A program made the position numbers and the translations under genes. The notes under the pieces are model-generated. The model made no database searches. It was not told the origin of the DNA and saw nothing but the letters and a program-made list of their open reading frames with translations. DNA of 24,903 nucleotides, taken from positions 1 to 24,903 of the IMG/VR virus record IMGVR_UViG_3300027791_001640; one strand, written 5' to 3'. Each line of letters begins with the position of its first letter. Position 1 is the first letter of the stretch. This DNA is from a virus. Below, in pieces: positions 6,722 to 14,854 of the stretch.

Positions 6722-9018
6722 GCTTCACACTCCTCTTCCTCTTCGATAATAATTGGATTCTCTGTTAGTTGCTGAAACTCCTGTGGAATGTCATCTAACA
6801 TTTCTTCGTCTTCACCTTTAGAATCGTATGTGTTTTGATAGTAACTTGTCTTCCAACCATATTTGTATGTTGTTAGTAAATCATTAAACATAACACTCAT
6901 TGGTACTTCATTGTTTTCGTATAATTTAGGATTATAACTCCAGTTACCACTAATTGCTTGATCAAAATACTTTTGCATTGCGGCAACAATTTTAACATAA
7001 CCTTCATTAACTCCTTCGTCCCATAAGAAACTATAATGATTCTTAAGTTTGTTATACTGTGGAACAATTTGTTTCAAAGGACCCTTCTTACTTTTCTTAG
7101 TATTCATATATGCTCTTGGTGGTTCAATACCATTAGTTTCATTACTAACAACAGATGAACTCTCAGATGGCATTTGTGCAGATAAAGTACTATGACGTAA
7201 TCCATGTTCTTTAACTGTTGCTCTTAGTGCCTCCCAATCTAACAATAATTGCTTTCCTAAGAAATCATCAATATCAGTTTTGTATGTATCGATAGGTAAA
7301 ATACCTTTACTATACTTTGTTTCATTATAAGCATCACATGCACCTTTTTCTTTTGCTAACTGAGCACTTGCTGAAATTAAATAATACTGAAATGCTTCTG
7401 TTAAACGACCAACTTCCTGTGCCGCTTTATCATCGCTATAATGTAACTCACGTTTTGCTAGATAATGTGCTAATCCAATATATCCAATTCCTAAACTACG
7501 TCTTGACTTAGTTGATACCTCTGCCGCTTTAACAGGATAATTTTGATAGTCAATAATTTGATCTAATGCACGAACGGCAAGATCACATAAGTTCTTTAAA
7601 TCATCATGGTTTCTTAATGTACCGACATTGATAGCACTCAAGATACATAAAGCAATTTCTCCTGATTCATCTTCTAGTCCTTGAATAGGAGTAGTAGGTA
7701 ATGTAATTTCTTGACACAAATTACTCATCTTAACAGGAACGTTAAAGCTACTATGAGAGTTACAATGGTCAATATTCATAATATAAATTCGACCTGTTTC
7801 TGCACGTTCTTTTAGAATATCTGAAAATAGTTCATGTGCTGAAACTTCAGTCCTAGGTACGTTTTTATCATTCTCATAATTTACATATAACTCATCAAAC
7901 TTGTCATTGTCACCAAATGCTTCATATAACCCTGGAGCATCGTGAGGTGAAAAAAGACTAATCTGTTTGCTTTGAATTAGTCTTTCATAAAAGATCTTAC
8001 TGATCTGTATTGAGTAATCGAGCTTTCTCACTCTGTTATCTTCTGTGCCTTTATTATTTTTTAATACAATAATATCTTCAATTTCTTTATGCCATATAGG
8101 AAAGTGTACTGTAGCACTTCCGCCACGAACACCATTTTGTGTACATGAACGCACTACCGATTCAAAAACTTTTAAGAAAGGAATAACGCCTGTGTGTGCT
8201 ACTTCACCACCTCTAATTTTAGATCCAATACTACGAACACGACCTAAGTTAAGTCCAATGCCTGCACGTTGAGCAATATAATACCCTACTGCTGACGAAC
8301 TATTAAAAATTGATGGCAATGTATCATCTACGTCTACTAAAACGCAGGAAGCAAACTGTCTAATTGGAGTGCGAACACCTGACATAATTGGAGTCGGAAT
8401 ATTAATTTTAAAAGTAGAAATTGCATCGTAGTAACGGCGGATATATCCTAACCTTGTATCAGAAGGATAACTCGAAAATATAGTGGCGGCAATCAACATA
8501 TACATATATTGTGGAGTTTCGTAAATGTGTCCTGTACTTCTATCTTGTACAAGGTACTTGTCTGCTACTTGCCTCATACCAGCAAATGTAAAATCTAAAT
8601 CTCTAGCATGATTAATATATACATCTAGTTGTTTCCAATCATCTTCGCTATATGTTTTAAGTAATTCAGAATCATATACTCCACACTTAACGTTCTCTAC
8701 TACTAGGTCATATAAACTAGAATAGTCAAAGCGACCAAAGACATCTTTGCGAAGTCCGTATAGTAATAAACGTGCCGCAACATATTGATAGTTTGGATGC
8801 TCTAAACTAATTAAGTCACTTGCACTTCTAACTAAAATTTCTTGTATATCTGATGTAGCAATTCCTGTTGTAAACTGTAAATCTGCATTCATCTCTACTT
8901 GGGAAACACTAACTCCTGCTAATCCTTCACATGCTTCTTCCACCATTACATGTATTTTATTAATATCTAAGGGCTCTACTGCTCCACTCCGTTTTACTAC
9001 ATTTACCACATCATTCAT
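6709..9018 (-). CDS. nrdA: Ribonucleotide reductase class Ia, large subunit NrdA
   Basis: 769 residues. An N-terminal ATP-cone (VVKRSGAVEPLDINKIHVMV, about residues 6-95) suggests retained allosteric activity control. Active-site residues match the family: C225 (FASCVLVD), N433-L-C435-x-E437, C458 (EIALCILSA) and the radical-transfer pair Y726/Y727 (TSYYQNT). The C-terminus ends CEACNI, giving a shuttle pair C764-x2-C767 for reduction by thioredoxin or glutaredoxin, closer spaced than the C-x4-C of E. coli. The start has an AAGGAA site. A 9-base inverted repeat lies in the leader. Cytoplasmic, partner of NrdB. Confidence 0.97.
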   Translation of the reverse strand: MNDVVNVVKRSGAVEPLDINKIHVMVEEACEGLAGVSVSQVEMNADLQFTTGIATSDIQEILVRSASDLISLEHPNYQYVAARLLLYGLRKDVFGRFDYSSLYDLVVENVKCGVYDSELLKTYSEDDWKQLDVYINHARDLDFTFAGMRQVADKYLVQDRSTGHIYETPQYMYMLIAATIFSSYPSDTRLGYIRRYYDAISTFKINIPTPIMSGVRTPIRQFASCVLVDVDDTLPSIFNSSSAVGYYIAQRAGIGLNLGRVRSIGSKIRGGEVAHTGVIPFLKVFESVVRSCTQNGVRGGSATVHFPIWHKEIEDIIVLKNNKGTEDNRVRKLDYSIQISKIFYERLIQSKQISLFSPHDAPGLYEAFGDNDKFDELYVNYENDKNVPRTEVSAHELFSDILKERAETGRIYIMNIDHCNSHSSFNVPVKMSNLCQEITLPTTPIQGLEDESGEIALCILSAINVGTLRNHDDLKNLCDLAVRALDQIIDYQNYPVKAAEVSTKSRRSLGIGYIGLAHYLAKRELHYSDDKAAQEVGRLTEAFQYYLISASAQLAKEKGACDAYNETKYSKGILPIDTYKTDIDDFLGKQLLLDWEALRATVKEHGLRHSTLSAQMPSESSSVVSNETNGIEPPRAYMNTKKSKKGPLKQIVPQYNKLKNHYSFLWDEGVNEGYVKIVAAMQKYFDQAISGNWSYNPKLYENNEVPMSVMFNDLLTTYKYGWKTSYYQNTYDSKGEDEEMLDDIPQEFQQLTENPIIIEEEEECEACNI

Positions 9019-9056
9019 TTTTTAATATTTCCTTTACCTATTTCAATTCTTCTTTG

Positions 9057-9086
9057 TTGCATACTTATTAATCTACCAGTATGCAA
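9057..9086. repeat. Inverted repeat in the nrdA leader
   Basis: Perfect 9-base arms TTGCATACT and AGTATGCAA separated by 12 bases, between the upstream gene's stop and nrdA. No T-run follows on the minus strand, so a plain terminator is unlikely. It could be an operator or a leader hairpin. It does not resemble the NrdR box as I know it. Confidence 0.5.
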
Positions 9087-9091
9087 TACAG

Positions 9092-9532
9092 TTATACTTT
9101 AACCAGCCTATGCATGTCTGCAGAGCTGAAAATTCTTAGTGTTTCAAACTTTGAATCAGAGACATCGACTACATCTCCCTCATAGTAATTTAACACTTTT
9201 TTGTCTTTAGTTTTCACCAGAAGACTTGTTTCTCCGTCAATTTGGGCAAGAATTAACTCAGATTCTTTGCCAATTAGAGACAATGTATAGTATATCCCAA
9301 GCCCTCGGCTAGGATAACAAAAACTAGAAAATGTAATTAATTCCCAAGGTGTAGGCCAGGAATTGTCATCCCATATGTCAATTGTATTATCTGACATTGG
9401 CACCATTTTCCACCAATAAGCAATTTTATTATATAAGGTTTCAGTTGGTAGTTCTGCTATTGAACTCCTCCAATCCCTCCAGAGCAACATTCTAGTATGT
9501 TTGCCTGTCTCCCAAAAAGTTTGATCGTACAT
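9092..9532 (-). CDS. Uncharacterised protein
   Basis: 146 residues, soluble, rich in Trp (WETGKHTRMLLWRDW, AYWWKMVPM, SWPTPWELI) with a central SFCYPSRGLGIYYTLSLIG segment and a C-terminal half that alternates hydrophobic strands. I do not recognise a family. It lies between the nuclease and nrdA and has a late motif 21 bases upstream, so it may be expressed both from the nuclease promoter and late. No signal peptide or membrane segment. Confidence 0.7.
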   Translation of the reverse strand: MYDQTFWETGKHTRMLLWRDWRSSIAELPTETLYNKIAYWWKMVPMSDNTIDIWDDNSWPTPWELITFSSFCYPSRGLGIYYTLSLIGKESELILAQIDGETSLLVKTKDKKVLNYYEGDVVDVSDSKFETLRIFSSADMHRLVKV

Positions 9533-9553
9533 CTTTAGCCAGCCTATTAGATA

Positions 9554-9561
9554 TATTTATC
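9554..9561 (-). promoter_or_regulatory. Late promoter motif before the 146-aa gene
   Basis: GATAAATA on the minus strand, overlapping the nuclease stop codon and 21 bases upstream of the ATG at 9532. Confidence 0.5.
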
Positions 9562-10225
9562 CATTATAAAAAGTTTCTACTCTATCGAGCCATTTGTCTG
9601 TATAGAGCTTAAAGTCGTTGCCTTCAATTATATAAGTCTTATACTTGTCGTCCCGTGTAGTCATAAACAACACACCTTTTTTAATATCTGTATCATACAA
9701 TTCGTTATGTGCTAATGCATATGCACAAGTCTGTATAAAATAATCTTCCATCCACTCAGGCTTCTTTAATGCTTTAGATGTCTTATGATCCATGATTGCA
9801 GGAACACCATCATACATACCAACTAAGTCTGTTGTACCAGCATACAAGCCCGGAAAGTATAATTGCACTTCCATACCCCATACTTCTGTTACTTGTGGTA
9901 AGCCTTCGTTAATAATTTTATCTGCCATTTTAGTAGCCATCTCATGTACGAGATTTTTACCTGCAGGGCGATCTTTTCCTAGTAGATAGTTTTCAACATG
10001 AGTGTGTACTAGTGTTCCTAAGCCTGTTGATTCTTTTGAAATCCTATTAGCCTCTACATTGCCTACACGTTTACGCCAAGCAATTAATCCACTATTATCA
10101 CCAGTCTTAGACAGTATCGTTGTAACACTTGGCACTTTATCACCGCCAGGCGTTTTATACAAACGTTGGGCTCCGTCTATTCTAGAAAGTTTTTTATAAT
10201 CGTATTTTTTGTTATGGTTTATCAT
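9557..10225 (-). CDS. PD-(D/E)XK (RecB/Cas4-like) nuclease
   Basis: 222 residues. The nuclease core is visible in order: H74 (VHTHVENYLLG), E119 (WGMEVQLY), D133 (GTTDLVGMYDG), then D146-H-K148 (IMDHKTSK), and a later QTCAYALAHNE helix like the RecB motif with Gln and Tyr. This is the metal-dependent exonuclease fold of RecB and Cas4-type enzymes, and phage members act in recombination or replication-linked end processing. All expected catalytic residues are present. Expression comes from a near-consensus sigma70-type promoter placed so that the mRNA should begin at the ATG; there is no Shine-Dalgarno site. It is first in the unit that continues to nrdAB. Confidence 0.88.
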   Translation of the reverse strand: MINHNKKYDYKKLSRIDGAQRLYKTPGGDKVPSVTTILSKTGDNSGLIAWRKRVGNVEANRISKESTGLGTLVHTHVENYLLGKDRPAGKNLVHEMATKMADKIINEGLPQVTEVWGMEVQLYFPGLYAGTTDLVGMYDGVPAIMDHKTSKALKKPEWMEDYFIQTCAYALAHNELYDTDIKKGVLFMTTRDDKYKTYIIEGNDFKLYTDKWLDRVETFYNG

Positions 10226-10243
10226 CTGTTAAGTATAACAGAT
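10224..10243. repeat. 20-base inverted repeat over the nuclease promoter -10 box
   Basis: Perfect 7-base arms ATCTGTT and AACAGAT with a 6-base centre, covering the -10 box and the first bases of the gene. Position suggests an operator; see the similar 7-6-7 repeat at 21170-21189. Confidence 0.45.
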
Positions 10244-10260
10244 TTTTAGTCCTTTGTCAA
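10232..10260 (-). promoter_or_regulatory. Sigma70-type early promoter, leaderless spacing, for the nuclease gene
   Basis: Minus-strand TTGACA (10255-10260), exactly 17 bases, then TATACT (10232-10237). Six bases separate the -10 box from the ATG at 10225, so +1 should be the A of the start codon. Strong match to the housekeeping consensus, as expected for an early phage promoter. Confidence 0.8.
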
Positions 10261-10267
10261 GACTTTT

Positions 10268-10615
10268 CTACCAGGCTATTCGCCATTTAAAGGTAGCATC
10301 GGTGGATTGGTTGGTTATCGGATCTATGGTGTAACCTAAGTCCTCAAAGTATTTTATAACCTTAGAAATTTGTAATGATTTTTGTCTATCTTCCCTAGTG
10401 CCTCGTAATGTATCATAATATTCAGTTGCAAGAGTGTAGTTTGCATCTGTAGTCAAGGCCGCCATTGTAGTAGTTGTTATAACGTCCACATCAACTAAAC
10501 CGGAATTGGTTGCAGTTACTATTGCAATTTCTAGATCTCTAACTTCTTTTAAGATTACCAGGTCTTGTAATGCTTGAGATCTTGCTTCTGTGGCTGTATA
10601 AAATATTCTACTCAT
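10268..10615 (-). CDS. Uncharacterised protein, probable virion component
   Basis: 115 residues. Helical N-terminal half rich in Thr and Ala (TTTTMAALTTDANYTLATEY), then KVIKYFEDLGYTIDPITNQS and an ending FKWRIAW. A closing aromatic F-x-W-x-I-x-W pattern of this kind is found in small structural proteins of marine T4-like phages as far as I recall. It overlaps the upstream gene by ATGA and is the last gene of the long head-gene unit. No enzyme motif. Confidence 0.6.
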   Translation of the reverse strand: MSRIFYTATEARSQALQDLVILKEVRDLEIAIVTATNSGLVDVDVITTTTMAALTTDANYTLATEYYDTLRGTREDRQKSLQISKVIKYFEDLGYTIDPITNQSTDATFKWRIAW

Positions 10616-10947
10616 ATTCCTAAGTCTGCCTTTGCATTTGATAATGCCATATCGCCAACTTTTTCTTCGTTGTCTTCTGCATCACCAGGGTCGCTAACTA
10701 TCGTAGTTAATATAATTTCAGTATCATTTACATCTGATACTAGATCAGGATTTTTACCTTTTAGTGTAGTAATATAATTCCTAATCCCTGTTTCCTGCCC
10801 ATTAGCCTGAAATCCTAACTTAGATAACATGCCAACAAGTTCTTCCATTGGTAGCGAGTCTTTACCGTCCAATGATGCTCTAATTAAGAACATCTTAATT
10901 GCACTAGCAAAGTCAGCATCAATTGATGTTATCTCACTCAAGTTCAC
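10612..10947 (-). CDS. Uncharacterised acidic protein
   Basis: 111 residues starting with GTG at 10947, which lies 14 bases inside the end of the upstream gene; no ATG is available near the N-terminus. The first 60 residues look like a small helical domain (FASAIKMFLIRASLDG, LPMEELVGMLSKLGF) and the end is acidic (DPGDAEDNEEKVGD). It sits in the head-gene block, so a prohead or virion role is possible, but no family is recognised. Confidence 0.6.
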   Translation of the reverse strand: MNLSEITSIDADFASAIKMFLIRASLDGKDSLPMEELVGMLSKLGFQANGQETGIRNYITTLKGKNPDLVSDVNDTEIILTTIVSDPGDAEDNEEKVGDMALSNAKADLGI

Positions 10948-11581
10948 TCTTTAATTCCCTACCAAGTGGCTCTTCTTCTGGTCCCGACATTGCAGGCATT
11001 ACAGGCTCATCGTCTGTAGCTCCAATATCGTCCATTGGTGCTTCGGCATCCATTGCTGGTGCAGACATTGGGTCTTTCAATGTATTAATGGCGGAATCAA
11101 CTCCGTCTTTAGTTGTAGTAAGAACATCCATTGCTGACTGCAATGTATCTCTAATTGAAGTTCCAAACTGTTCACCTGGGCCATCACCAAATTTAGATTT
11201 GATTTGATCAACTAATGTAATTAAATCGCTTCCTAGCATATCAGCACAATCTTCAATCATGCCTTGGAATTCTTTACTGAGGCCATTTGCCGCAATAATA
11301 ATTTCTGCTTGCTCGATATCTTCATCACCAATTTCAGCTTCAAAAATAGGCTCCGCATCTACATTAGCCATATCTTCATAGACTGCCTTATGTAAAACTG
11401 CACGAGTATATTCTGCTCCACCTTTACTTGCTAACGTATCAAGTTCCTTTTGTAGATCACCTAAATGATCTCTTAGCTGAGATCCTTGAAAAGATTCATC
11501 AATCTCAATGCTTTGCTTCAATAATGCTTCCTTAGCCGCATTGGCTGGACTTGTATTATTGGAAATATCGTTAAACTTCAT
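10934..11581 (-). CDS. Acidic helical protein, possible prohead core/scaffold component
   Basis: 215 residues. Mostly helical (ALLKQSIEIDESF, LGDLQKELDTLASKG, SKEFQGMIEDCADMLGS), then a low-complexity acidic Met/Pro/Ala tail (APAMDAEAPMDDIGATDD). It carries I-D-E|S at 27-30, which resembles the (L/I)-x-E cleavage rule of T4 prohead protease gp21. Acidic, helical, low-complexity proteins are typical of T4 scaffolding core, so that role is inferred, not shown. It has one of the best Shine-Dalgarno sites in the window (AGGAGG, six bases before the ATG) and a one-mismatch late motif (GCTAAATA, 11613-11620). Confidence 0.65.
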   Translation of the reverse strand: MKFNDISNNTSPANAAKEALLKQSIEIDESFQGSQLRDHLGDLQKELDTLASKGGAEYTRAVLHKAVYEDMANVDAEPIFEAEIGDEDIEQAEIIIAANGLSKEFQGMIEDCADMLGSDLITLVDQIKSKFGDGPGEQFGTSIRDTLQSAMDVLTTTKDGVDSAINTLKDPMSAPAMDAEAPMDDIGATDDEPVMPAMSGPEEEPLGRELKSELE

Positions 11582-11637
11582 ATTAAACCTCCTGGTATCT
11601 TTATATTGTGTTTATTTAGCCAAATAAGACTATATAA

Positions 11638-11961
11638 CTATCTTCTTTTAATAGATGTCTTGCGACCTATCTTAGGCCTCATTGCGTTACGATGCCCTTT
11701 TTGTCTATTAAGTCTCCTCACTCTTCTAGAAATGGGATTATATCTTTTTGTTCTATTTCGCTTAATAGCCATCCTTGACTTAAAACGTTGCTTTGCACGT
11801 TTAAAGACATAACGTTTTTTAATATCTATTCTTTGATTGCAGGCTCCGACTGTACTGACAATACGGCCACGACGTTTACCGGTAGTACAACGTATTTTGC
11901 GTTTTACCTTGTTACCTGTCCTTGCCCATACTATTCTTGATTCGATTAAAATCTGTGTCAT
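11638..11961 (-). CDS. Very basic small protein, likely nucleic-acid binding
   Basis: 107 residues, about a third Lys or Arg (VKRKIRCTTGKRRGRIVSTV, RAKQRFKSRM, PISRRVRRLNRQKGHR, KTSIKRR). Two cysteines (RCTTG and GACNQ) could form a small metal site or be incidental. No hydrophobic segment. The charge suggests DNA or RNA binding, for example DNA packing in the head; that is inference. A strong TTGGAGG site lies four bases before the ATG. It sits between a coiled-coil membrane protein and the acidic scaffold-like protein; the opposite charges of this pair are noteworthy. Confidence 0.7.
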   Translation of the reverse strand: MTQILIESRIVWARTGNKVKRKIRCTTGKRRGRIVSTVGACNQRIDIKKRYVFKRAKQRFKSRMAIKRNRTKRYNPISRRVRRLNRQKGHRNAMRPKIGRKTSIKRR

Positions 11962-11974
11962 GAAACCTCCAATA

Positions 11975-12298
11975 CTAGTTATTAATAATTATATAACCGA
12001 GCATACCTATTAAAGCAACAATTACCGTTCCGGCAGTTGTTACCATTGTATTAAATCTTTTATTGGCTGATTGATGTATTAGATCTTTGAGATCGTTAAA
12101 ATTGGAATCGGCTTTACCTTTAAATTCTGTGAAATCTCTGTGTAGATAGTCTAACCTATCTTCTAAGCCTGTAAACTTCTCTTCCATGCGATTATATCGT
12201 TGAGCACATAATTCAACATGTAATTGAAGGTCTTCAGCTTCACCTGTTACTACTTTAACTTTATTATTCATTAGAGTCTTCTTTACCGAGTGAGTCAT
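11975..12298 (-). CDS. Coiled-coil protein with C-terminal membrane anchor
   Basis: 107 residues. A long coiled-coil-like helix (about 25-80: YNRMEEKFTGLEDRLDYLHR, then FNDLKDLIHQ) is followed by one transmembrane helix at the C-terminus (TAGTVIVALIGMLGYIIINN). The layout resembles XhlA-type hemolysin/holin accessory proteins, which anchor phage lysis factors, but many other phage proteins share it. An alternative ATG at 12271 (98 residues) has a weak AAGAAG upstream. A late motif lies about 100 bases upstream. Function uncertain. Confidence 0.65.
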   Translation of the reverse strand: MTHSVKKTLMNNKVKVVTGEAEDLQLHVELCAQRYNRMEEKFTGLEDRLDYLHRDFTEFKGKADSNFNDLKDLIHQSANKRFNTMVTTAGTVIVALIGMLGYIIINN

Positions 12299-12396
12299 AG
12301 ACTAGGTTGCTCTTGCATGTTAGTCTGCTTGTATGATCCGTAAAGTGCCAATGTGAGCCAAAGTGAGTTATATAAAGCCGTTTTTTATTTACTAGG

Positions 12397-12404
12397 TATT
12401 TATG
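12397..12404 (-). promoter_or_regulatory. Late promoter motif before the coiled-coil gene
   Basis: CATAAATA on the minus strand, just beyond the stop of the 142-aa gene. About 100 bases of non-coding leader follow before the next ATG, with no clear hairpin terminator. Confidence 0.5.
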
Positions 12405-12407
12405 ACT

Positions 12408-12836
12408 CTAGAGCGAATCATGGCGGACAAAGAACATGTTTGTGTTAACGCCTCTAGTGTATATCTGCTTAGTTAACTTAGCAGTTTCTTGTAATCCTGT
12501 ATGCATTGTGAGTCCATGTGCTTCGTTATTAAGTGTTTCTTCTGTCATTATACCTTTTTTATCAACAATCCATTTATAAGTCCATACATTGTGCTTGCCT
12601 GTGTGCTTAGTACCAAATAAACCGTCTGTAATATCTTGATCCAGAATCATTTCTACTCCAGCAAGAATAGGTTGAGACCTTGATGTTGCTATACCCATAA
12701 GTTTTTCTAAATTTTCTGAGGATTGTCCTTCGTCATTGCTTATATCATACAATGTCCAACAAGAATAAAATTCAGGATCTCCACCAAAGTGTGATCCAGG
12801 CATACTCCACGAACGTTTGTTAGATGCTTCTGTCAT
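12408..12836 (-). CDS. Uncharacterised protein
   Basis: 142 residues, soluble, mixed composition with several Trp and His residues (RSWSMPGSHFGG, FYSCWTLYDI, HNVWTYKWIVDKKG). No recognised motif, signal or membrane segment. It begins six bases after the 277-aa gene with a modest AAGG upstream, and is the last gene of the unit that starts at 13676 or further upstream. The neighbourhood suggests a head or packaging role, with low certainty. Confidence 0.65.
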   Translation of the reverse strand: MTEASNKRSWSMPGSHFGGDPEFYSCWTLYDISNDEGQSSENLEKLMGIATSRSQPILAGVEMILDQDITDGLFGTKHTGKHNVWTYKWIVDKKGIMTEETLNNEAHGLTMHTGLQETAKLTKQIYTRGVNTNMFFVRHDSL

Positions 12837-12842
12837 TGTATA

Positions 12843-13676
12843 TTACCTTAGACGGCCAAGTAATCTCGCCGCGGCATAGCCTGCTACTCCAGCACCGCCT
12901 ACTTTTGCAATACTTGATATAAAGTTTTTAGAAGAGCTGGAACCATGTACGGCATTTCCGGGACCTATTGCTTTAATTTCTGCATTATCCTTAGTCTTTA
13001 TTTCCCATGCTTTATGTTGTACAAAGGTACTAAGTGTTCCAAATAAATCACTACGTCTACCACGTGTTCTATAATACTGTAGTAATCTAGTTACACATGT
13101 TTGCTTTTGGAAAGTTGTTAAATGTTCCCAATCTGTTATTAATCTGCGTAAACTCTTATAGTTACTAATAGTAATATTCATTTGGCTTTCTAGTCTATAT
13201 AAAAGTCTAACTGCTGTTGTTCTATCCATACGTCCGCTACCAATGCCTTTTAAGAAATCTTTACACATTTTTTCATTTATATGTAATCTAACTCTTAAAG
13301 CGGCATTTTGTTCTGGAGCTTTAAGTCTAGAACTTTCTTTTGCATCTCTATACATAGCAATATGTAATGCTTGATATAAATCTGTTGAGCTTACACGACT
13401 TTGGCTAAAGTTTCCAAATATCATTGTTCTTTTTGCATAGTTTTGTGCAAAAGGAGCCGTTTCAAATTCCTGTGCTAACATATACAATGTTACCATATTT
13501 AAAAATGCGGCATCAACTGTATCTCTTAGTGTCAAAGAGTTTAAGTGTGTATTACGAAACATTTTACTTTCGTTACAGTTTTCCTTAATAAATGAAAATG
13601 CTTCTTCTGTTAAAGGTTCAACTGTATGTCCACCCTCCATTTGAGCCCATTCATTTGCTGTATACTTTTCAGACAT
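12843..13676 (-). CDS. Uncharacterised helical protein with C-terminal glycine-rich hydrophobic tail
   Basis: 277 residues. The body is helical and basic (LRRLITDWEHLTTFQKQTCV, RLLQYYRTRGRR) and the end is a Gly/Ala hydrophobic stretch (KVGGAGVAGYAAARLLGRLR) that could insert into or lie along a membrane. No catalytic motif. A good AAAGGA site precedes the ATG. It lies directly after the KWDG protein gene and is probably cotranscribed with the internal-head-protein candidates. A virion or DNA-delivery role is inference. Confidence 0.65.
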   Translation of the reverse strand: MSEKYTANEWAQMEGGHTVEPLTEEAFSFIKENCNESKMFRNTHLNSLTLRDTVDAAFLNMVTLYMLAQEFETAPFAQNYAKRTMIFGNFSQSRVSSTDLYQALHIAMYRDAKESSRLKAPEQNAALRVRLHINEKMCKDFLKGIGSGRMDRTTAVRLLYRLESQMNITISNYKSLRRLITDWEHLTTFQKQTCVTRLLQYYRTRGRRSDLFGTLSTFVQHKAWEIKTKDNAEIKAIGPGNAVHGSSSSKNFISSIAKVGGAGVAGYAAARLLGRLR

Positions 13677-13681
13677 AACGT

Positions 13682-14854
13682 CTATTCCTTTTTCATAAAG
13701 TTTGGTCGATTAACAAACTTAATCTTACCATGCGGTGTAGCAGATACAAAACCTTCGTGGCCTTTATTAGTTTTAATCCCTGTTACATGGGTATCTAATT
13801 GATCTTTGATTGTATGCTTTATGTTACTTAGTGCAGAAACAATACGCCATGACATCTCAAAAGGTGCTTTGTACTGTTGTAAGTGTGCTAAAACATTTTT
13901 CTTCTTATTATCTGTTAATCCTGCTGGACCTTCAATCCACTTAATGAATTCGTTTGCTAACTCTGGTGCAGAACCAATATCAATACCTGACCTTGCTTTA
14001 AAGTTTACAAACTTTTTAAATAGTTCTGGTAAGTTTGCTATTTTAAGACTGCCCATATTAAATGGATCTAGCATATCATCAATTAGTTGTGCTGGACCAC
14101 TTTTAATTAAGTTCCTTAAAGACTCTACTTCTGCCATTGGTAGTTTAATTTCAGTATCTGTTGGTATATTTGTCTCTGGACCAAAGATTACTAACTTAGG
14201 ACTATCTTTTAATCCTAAAGATTTAGGAGTTACTGGTGTTGGTTCTCCATCTGCGGCACTAGCAGATTCAACAGAATTAAAAACACTATGTACTGCTATG
14301 CCACATTGGCTTTTAGCAATCTTAGCACCTACTGGATTATCTTTATCGATTGTATACCTAACTTTAACCGGACCAAATGTAATATCTTCTTCTGTATGAA
14401 CAATATCATCAGCACTCATATAAAGTAAATCACCTTGTATCATTTGTCCAACTAGACTCTTTGGTGTTGCTTTCTTTAATAGCTCGTATATGCTTGCAAA
14501 CTTATTTGCATAATACTGCCTACCTTCTTCATCTGGTCTTCTATTAAAAATCATAGCCTGTACATCTCCGGCACTAGTAGGTTTTCCATCATATTTCTTT
14601 GCACCCATGCCCGCTTTATCTGTTACAATAAAAGAATTTTTATCCATCCATCCAAAAATTACTGCTGGGCTTCCGTCCCATTTAATTGAAGTTGTTTCTC
14701 CATGGTTCTGTGAGGCATGCACCATTGCATCAAGAGCTCGCATTGCACCCTGCGTTCCATTCTCATCAAAGATAATATCTTCTGGATGGTCAATTCTTGC
14801 TTTTGCTTCTTTTATTACTTTTTTGTTATGTACGATAACTTCGTTTATCTTCAT
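13682..14854 (-). CDS. Putative covalent nucleotidyltransferase-like protein with capsid-targeting-like N-terminus
   Basis: 390 residues. Residues 55-68 contain IKWDGSPAVIFG, which looks like motif I (K-x-D-G) of the ligase/capping-enzyme superfamily, with K58 as candidate nucleotide-linked lysine. Downstream, FIVTDKAGMGAKKYDG and GQMIQGDLLYM (139-146) sit where motifs III/IIIa would fall, although Asp replaces the usual Glu. A convincing motif V is not seen. The N-terminus ends at VIKE|A (16/17), fitting the T4 gp21 cleavage rule and the short MK-initiated targeting peptides of T4 internal proteins. It may be a DUF6267-type phage protein, from memory and unverified. The start overlaps the upstream gene by ATGA. 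Enzyme activity and packaging are both inference. Confidence 0.65.
   Translation of the reverse strand: MKINEVIVHNKKVIKEAKARIDHPEDIIFDENGTQGAMRALDAMVHASQNHGETTSIKWDGSPAVIFGWMDKNSFIVTDKAGMGAKKYDGKPTSAGDVQAMIFNRRPDEEGRQYYANKFASIYELLKKATPKSLVGQMIQGDLLYMSADDIVHTEEDITFGPVKVRYTIDKDNPVGAKIAKSQCGIAVHSVFNSVESASAADGEPTPVTPKSLGLKDSPKLVIFGPETNIPTDTEIKLPMAEVESLRNLIKSGPAQLIDDMLDPFNMGSLKIANLPELFKKFVNFKARSGIDIGSAPELANEFIKWIEGPAGLTDNKKKNVLAHLQQYKAPFEMSWRIVSALSNIKHTIKDQLDTHVTGIKTNKGHEGFVSATPHGKIKFVNRPNFMKKE

Noticed and set aside
13806-14399. Long plus-strand open frame of 197 codons
   Set aside because: Antisense to the KWDG gene; its low-complexity Ser/Leu/Ile content is typical of the reverse strand of AT-rich genes, and no ribosome site is seen.
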